In this document: piece by piece, positions 60,603 to 64,000 of the stretch
Numbering within the stretch: position 1 is the stretch's first letter
How the letters are laid out: each line of letters begins with the position of its first letter
Assembly (NCBI GenBank): GCA_964593795.1
Contig: CAZQJC010000176.1
Location: 47,810 to 111,809 of the forward strand
Direction of reading: 5' to 3'
DNA from: JAHFDS01 sp964593795
GTDB taxonomy: Bacteria > Myxococcota_A > Polyangia > JAHFDS01
DNA: 64,000 nt
Made by a program: the position numbers and the translations under genes
Notes under the pieces: model-generated
Told to the model about the DNA's origin: nothing
The model's database searches: none
What the model saw: only the letters and a program-made list of their open reading frames with translations

Positions 60603-61205
60603 ATGAAGCGAGAAGGCAATCGGCTGACGCTCGTGGTGGACGACACCCGCGCGGTGGCGTTCTTGACGACACTGACGGCGCGGGACGCGGAAATCTCGCT
60701 CCTCGAGCCCTGCCCTGGCAGCCTGCGCGTGACCGCGGTGGAGGGCCACCTGAGCGCGATGATGTGGTCGCGGGGGCACGGCCCGAACCCCCTGTGCGAT
60801 GCCGGCGGCGGGCTCACCCCGTTCGGCACGCGGAAGCTCGAGGACGCTCTCGCCAGCTACGTGCGGCAGGCCGCGCTCTTCGCGCTGCACCGCGAGGCGC
60901 TCGCTCGCGCCCTCGCTCGCATCGTCGGCCGGCTCCAGGCACGCGCCCGGCGCCTCGGCTTGCTGGACGACGGCGCCCTCGAGGTGGCGCTCGCGAAGCT
61001 CGACGAGGAGCGCCGCGCAGGTCTCTCCGCCAGCAGCCATCGCCGTCGCGTGGAGCTGCTCGGGCGCCGCAATGCCGCCACCAGGGCGATTGCCCTCGGC
61101 TGGCCGGAGCGCCTGGCGGAGCACGTCCTCGCGAAGCATGGCGTCCACATCGCTCCGCACAGGATCGCCGAGCTGGCGCGCGGCTTCGCGCTCGCACCTG
61201 GATAG
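60603..61205 (+). CDS. Hypothetical protein
   Basis: A 200-residue protein from the ATG at 60603 (MKREGNRLTLVVDDTRAV). An N-terminal beta region (ISLLEPCPGSLRVTAVEG) is followed by a helical C-terminal half rich in Arg and Leu with an alternating pattern that could form a coiled coil. No signal peptide or catalytic motif. A frame open from 60438 is not preferred because its first part has poor coding character. It converges on the next gene, 27 bp apart. Confidence 0.5.
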   Translation: MKREGNRLTLVVDDTRAVAFLTTLTARDAEISLLEPCPGSLRVTAVEGHLSAMMWSRGHGPNPLCDAGGGLTPFGTRKLEDALASYVRQAALFALHREALARALARIVGRLQARARRLGLLDDGALEVALAKLDEERRAGLSASSHRRRVELLGRRNAATRAIALGWPERLAEHVLAKHGVHIAPHRIAELARGFALAPG

Positions 61206-61232
61206 CGCCTGCTGTGGCGCACCAGGCCCCGC

Positions 61233-62138
61233 TCAACCGAGCTCGACCCGAAGCTGCTCTCTGCAACCCGCGACGGACGCGCAGAAGGGCTGGCCCGCGA
61301 GCTCGCCCTGGAGCGTGAGCACGGCACCCGTCTGACCACCGCGTCGCTTCCTCGTCAGGGCCTCGATGCGCGAGGCGGCCTCCCGCCAGAGGCGGCGCGC
61401 GGCTCGAGAGCTGCGGTACTCGCGCTCGGACAGGATGACCACGGCGGCGAGGCTGGATGTGCGACAGACGTGCTCCAGGGACCGGGCGGTCACGTCGCTG
61501 TCGGGCGGCAGCCCGAGGAGGACGAGGACGCCGCTCGGACCATCGTCGCTCGCTGCGGCTGCTGGCCGCCACTGCTGCGCCGTCTCGAAGAGCCCCTCGA
61601 GCGTGCTCGCACGCCCGTGAACACAGAGCGGGAGCTCGTGGAGCACGCTTGCCGCCCTGGTGAGCGCGATCCAGCCGTCGGAGTCGAGCTCGGCGGAGAG
61701 CACCACCTCGAGCGGCAGCCGCCCCTCGGAGGCAACGAGACCACGCACGATCTGCTCGGTGGAGTCCTCGACCGACGCCAGGAGCGTCGGCGTCTCCCGC
61801 TGCAGCCGCGCGAGCGACACCGCGATCGCCCGCGCCCACGAGGACGGCGTCCGGATCACCGTCAGCTGTCCTGCGCGTACGAGGTGGCAAAGAGGTGCCA
61901 GTGCCACGCCGGCCGAATCGCTCCCACGCCGCCAGCCCGGCAGGAGCGAGTCGACGATCGACTTGAGGTGCGCGCTCACGAGCGCGGGTGGAGCCTCCCG
62001 AGGATCCCCGGGCGACGCGCTGGGCGTGTTCGGCGGCAGTCCGGCGGCCGGCACCGTTTCGTGACGGGGATGCATGCAAGCTTCGAGGCCACACTGCGGG
62101 CAGCGTGCGGCGCCCGGGTCGACGGGGGACAGGGGCAT
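61233..62138 (-). CDS. DnaB-like RecA-fold protein lacking Walker A (possible)
   Basis: A 301-residue protein. An N-terminal CPQCGLEACMH could hold metal. From about 55 on the order of segments recalls the DnaB helicase C-terminal domain: LKSIVDSLLPGW, AGQLTVIRTPSSWARAIAVSLA where DnaB has its P-loop, then SVEDSTEQIVRGLVASEG (DnaB: S-L-E-M-S-x-E-Q), WIALTRAASVLHELPL and GVLVLLGLPPDSD followed by LAAVVILSERE. The GKT of Walker A is missing, so ATP use is unlikely. A degenerate, non-catalytic relative is inferred; fold comparison would settle it. Confidence 0.45.
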   Translation of the reverse strand: MPLSPVDPGAARCPQCGLEACMHPRHETVPAAGLPPNTPSASPGDPREAPPALVSAHLKSIVDSLLPGWRRGSDSAGVALAPLCHLVRAGQLTVIRTPSSWARAIAVSLARLQRETPTLLASVEDSTEQIVRGLVASEGRLPLEVVLSAELDSDGWIALTRAASVLHELPLCVHGRASTLEGLFETAQQWRPAAAASDDGPSGVLVLLGLPPDSDVTARSLEHVCRTSSLAAVVILSEREYRSSRAARRLWREAASRIEALTRKRRGGQTGAVLTLQGELAGQPFCASVAGCREQLRVELG

Positions 62139-62509
62139 GACCGAGGAGCGTCAGCCCGGACCGCCGCAGATCGCGCAGCGGTGGTGGCGCCAGAGGTCAC
62201 CGTCCTCCTGCGCCGCTCTCGACTCGCGGGATGTCGGGACAGCATCGAGACGTCCTTGCGGGCGACTTCAGGATCTCAGCGAGGCGGCCAATGGTCCCGC
62301 AGGGGGCTCCAGGTGAATCGCTCTGAAGAGGATGTGCCCGAGCGTACAGGTCGTTCCAGGCAGGTTCGCCTCGCGCAACTCTCGAAGTGATCCGGAGCCC
62401 ACAACCGCATGACTTCCAGTTGTCAGCTCTCCGCGGCTCGGTCTACGAATCAATCGGCTCGCTTGTGCACGGCACGCGACCGGATCGGTGGTCGCACAGC
62501 ACGCGGAGG
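62139..62509. other. Intergenic stretch without a gene
   Basis: These 371 bases separate divergent genes and must hold both promoters. No reading frame has a ribosome site or known product, and neither motif A nor motif B is present. Confidence 0.45.
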
Positions 62510-62926
62510 ATGCTCGTGAGAAGAACGCTTTCGGTCATGTGGCTCGTTTCCATGTTCGGATGTGGCAGCGAAGCAATGCCCCAGGATCGGCGCGAGGCAC
62601 TCGAAGAGAAGGCTGCCGTGACCGACGCCCTTCGATCGGACGGCAAGGCCGATGGCGCCCAGAAGACGAACATCTGCGATCGGATCCAGCACATGCTCGA
62701 CGTGTGCGACGGCGCCTCGGTCGGCTGGTGCGCGCTCGACGAGCGGGAGTACTTCGAGTTCCTCTCGTACATGTCCGAGAAGTGCCCCGACGGACGCCTC
62801 CCCACGGGTACGTGCACGCGGCGGAGTGGATGCTTCACTCCCGATCCGTCGGGCTGCACCGGCGACACCTGCCTGGCTCGAACCTCGGCCGATTCGACGC
62901 TCGGAGGGCCGTCGAAGGCAGACTAG
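62510..62926 (+). CDS. Small Cys-rich lipoprotein
   Basis: A 138-residue protein from the ATG at 62510 (GCGGAGG just upstream); GTG 62516 is also possible. A short signal RTLSVMWLVSMFGC ends in a lipobox-like FGC, so it is probably lipid-anchored. The mature part is acidic, then Cys-rich (ICDRIQHMLDVCDGA, TGTCTRRSGCF, SGCTGDTC), likely disulfide-bonded. Such small secreted proteins are frequent in myxobacteria and have no known function. The next gene begins 20 bp later. Confidence 0.65.
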   Translation: MLVRRTLSVMWLVSMFGCGSEAMPQDRREALEEKAAVTDALRSDGKADGAQKTNICDRIQHMLDVCDGASVGWCALDEREYFEFLSYMSEKCPDGRLPTGTCTRRSGCFTPDPSGCTGDTCLARTSADSTLGGPSKAD

Positions 62927-62946
62927 AATCGTAGGAGGTCGTGCCT

Positions 62947-63546
62947 GTGCGGCGTGTCTGGCTGATTGCAGCTTCGGTGGTGGTCGCGCTCGTCGCCGGG
63001 GGGCTCCTCGTGTACATGCGCCACGAGGAGCGGGAGACGAAGCTGGCGCTGGTCGAGCGGTTCGGCGGAGCCCCGAGCCCACAGATGCGGGAGCGTGTCC
63101 GTGGACGGGTCGAGGCGTTGCTGGCGCAGCGACGCGCCCAGCGCGACGCGCCTCCCGCCGCTGACGAGCCCGCGCAGTCCCCGACTGTCGCCAGGACCAT
63201 CGCCGAGCATCCGGAGCTTGTGCGCGCTTACCTGGCCCAGCTCGAGCTGGTGGCCGCCTCGTCCGATGAGGTCGCCCGCCTCGTCCAGACGAGGACCAGG
63301 GTCTTCGAGGAACTGGTCAAGACGCGGCGCAACCGCGAGCTTCCGACCGCCGAGCGGGATCGCCAGATCCTTCAGCTCTTCCAGCAGGACCAGGAAGTGC
63401 GCCACGCCGTCCTGGGAGACGAGCGTGCAAGCATCCTCGACGAGATCGCCGAGGAGGAGCGGATCAAGGTGCTCGCCGCATCGCTCCGCAAGCAGGGCCT
63501 CGAGCAGGAGGCCCGCGAGGTCGAGAGCGGCGCCAAGCGCCAGTGA
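62947..63546 (+). CDS. Membrane-anchored helical protein
   Basis: A 199-residue protein; GTG 62947 is chosen because AGGAGG lies eight bases before it, against GTG 62941 at only two. One transmembrane helix (VWLIAASVVVALVAGGLLVYM) is followed by a charged, helical periplasmic part with coiled-coil character (AERDRQILQLFQQDQEVRHAV, DEIAEEERIKVLAASLRKQG). No catalytic motif. It probably forms a two-gene unit with the lipoprotein upstream and may scaffold it in the envelope. Confidence 0.65.
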   Translation: MRRVWLIAASVVVALVAGGLLVYMRHEERETKLALVERFGGAPSPQMRERVRGRVEALLAQRRAQRDAPPAADEPAQSPTVARTIAEHPELVRAYLAQLELVAASSDEVARLVQTRTRVFEELVKTRRNRELPTAERDRQILQLFQQDQEVRHAVLGDERASILDEIAEEERIKVLAASLRKQGLEQEAREVESGAKRQ

Positions 63547-64000
63547 CCTCGCAGCCGGCGCCCGCCCCGCCGCGGCCGGCCGGGATTGTCAGGCGACCCG
63601 GGTCAGCCAGGCGAGCCACGCCGAGACGGCGGCGGCCCCGCAATGGTCTCGCCACTCGGGAATTGACAAGGTAAGGTAGTGGGCAGCGATGAGCAGCGCG
63701 TCTTGCGCTTGGGTCAAGTCTGGAGACGATCGTCGCGAAACGCGGGCGCGCGATCGTCTCGTCCGCGGGGTGACGGGGGTGCCGCGGTTGCCTTGGTCGG
63801 TCCTGCCGTCGTAGACGGGTAGCGGCAGGTGCCCGAAAAGCGGACGGCCCGGAGGTAGCACTCCGAGCCGCCCAAGTGGGTCGACCGGATAGGAGTCGAG
63901 CCCGCCAGATCTTCAGTCTCACGATCCGGTTTCGAAGTCCACGGGTACGGCGCCTGCCGGCGTGGACGAGCTCTCCGAGCGGCGATGCCCGCGCTGCAGC
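63547..64000. other. Window end: no confident gene
   Basis: A minus-strand frame at 63589-63861 ends in a readable helix (LTQAQDALLIAAHYLTLSI) but its first half is low-quality, so it may be a remnant. At the right edge a plus-strand GTG at 63962 opens VDELSERRCPRCS, which could be the start of a zinc-ribbon gene cut by the window. Neither is called. Confidence 0.4.

Noticed and set aside
63589..63861. A possible transposase tail or small gene near the right edge
   Set aside because: Only the last 45 residues look protein-like; there is no DDE motif or terminal repeat.

Overview
The window reads as chromosomal DNA of a high-GC bacterium, most likely a member of the Myxococcota (Polyangia-like). 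The support is strongly G/C-biased third positions over most of the window, frequent GTG/TTG starts with GGAG-type ribosome sites, a secreted RHS lipoprotein carrying the cysteine-rich repeats (SDGNACNG type) common in myxobacterial surface proteins, and many FHA, vWA, kinase and PP2C proteins. This placement is inference; no rRNA, intact tRNA or marker gene is present.

Layout. (1) 1-8088 is an AT-richer, defence-island-like block: two tandem HNH-like genes (one cut by the left edge), structured non-coding DNA, an unknown gene, an overlapping pair encoding a DUF262 protein and a fused ABC-ATPase/TOPRIM protein, and two PD-(D/E)XK-like proteins. (2) 9056-14476 is a compact integrative element: tyrosine recombinase, excisionase-like HTH, winged-helix protein, family A DNA polymerase with an exonuclease domain, and two unknown proteins. 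(3) 15253-17221 holds a Cys4/SHIIP zinc-site protein and a membrane-anchored HIRAN-like protein. (4) 17592-25176 is a 2404-residue RHS lipoprotein with a variable toxin-like tail, followed 1 bp later by a small candidate immunity gene. (5) 25570-28522 carries a vWA protein, a double-FHA-like protein and a small secreted basic protein interrupted by a frameshift. (6) 28850-32039 is a scar region with gene remnants around an AT-richer CoiA-like gene.

(7) 32090-38489 is dominated by a 1596-residue fusion of HIT, phospholipase D-like nuclease, SF2 helicase and S24 (LexA-type) peptidase domains, the most striking single gene here. (8) 38494-47784 is backbone-like: a second copy of the FHA plus small-basic-protein cassette, a calcineurin-like phosphatase, a secreted Sel1-like protein and unknowns. 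(9) 47830-53536 is a five-gene operon with the TerY-type triad (vWA, PP2C phosphatase, Ser/Thr kinase), a 78-residue protein and a TPR-like protein; the vWA gene has a 1-bp frameshift. (10) 53626-59944 contains a double gamma-glutamylcyclotransferase, a receiver-like protein, a polynucleotide-kinase-like ATPase overlapping a Thg1-type 3'-5' polymerase, and a fused inositol-monophosphatase/ADP-ribosylglycohydrolase with a WYL regulator. (11) 60164-64000 has unknowns, a possible non-catalytic DnaB-like protein, a lipoprotein and a membrane-anchored helical protein.

Two short promoter-position motifs recur in front of several genes between 38 and 60 kb. Several genes (the vWA of the triad, both small basic proteins, a zinc-ribbon protein) are broken by one-base indels, which could be real decay or sequence error.
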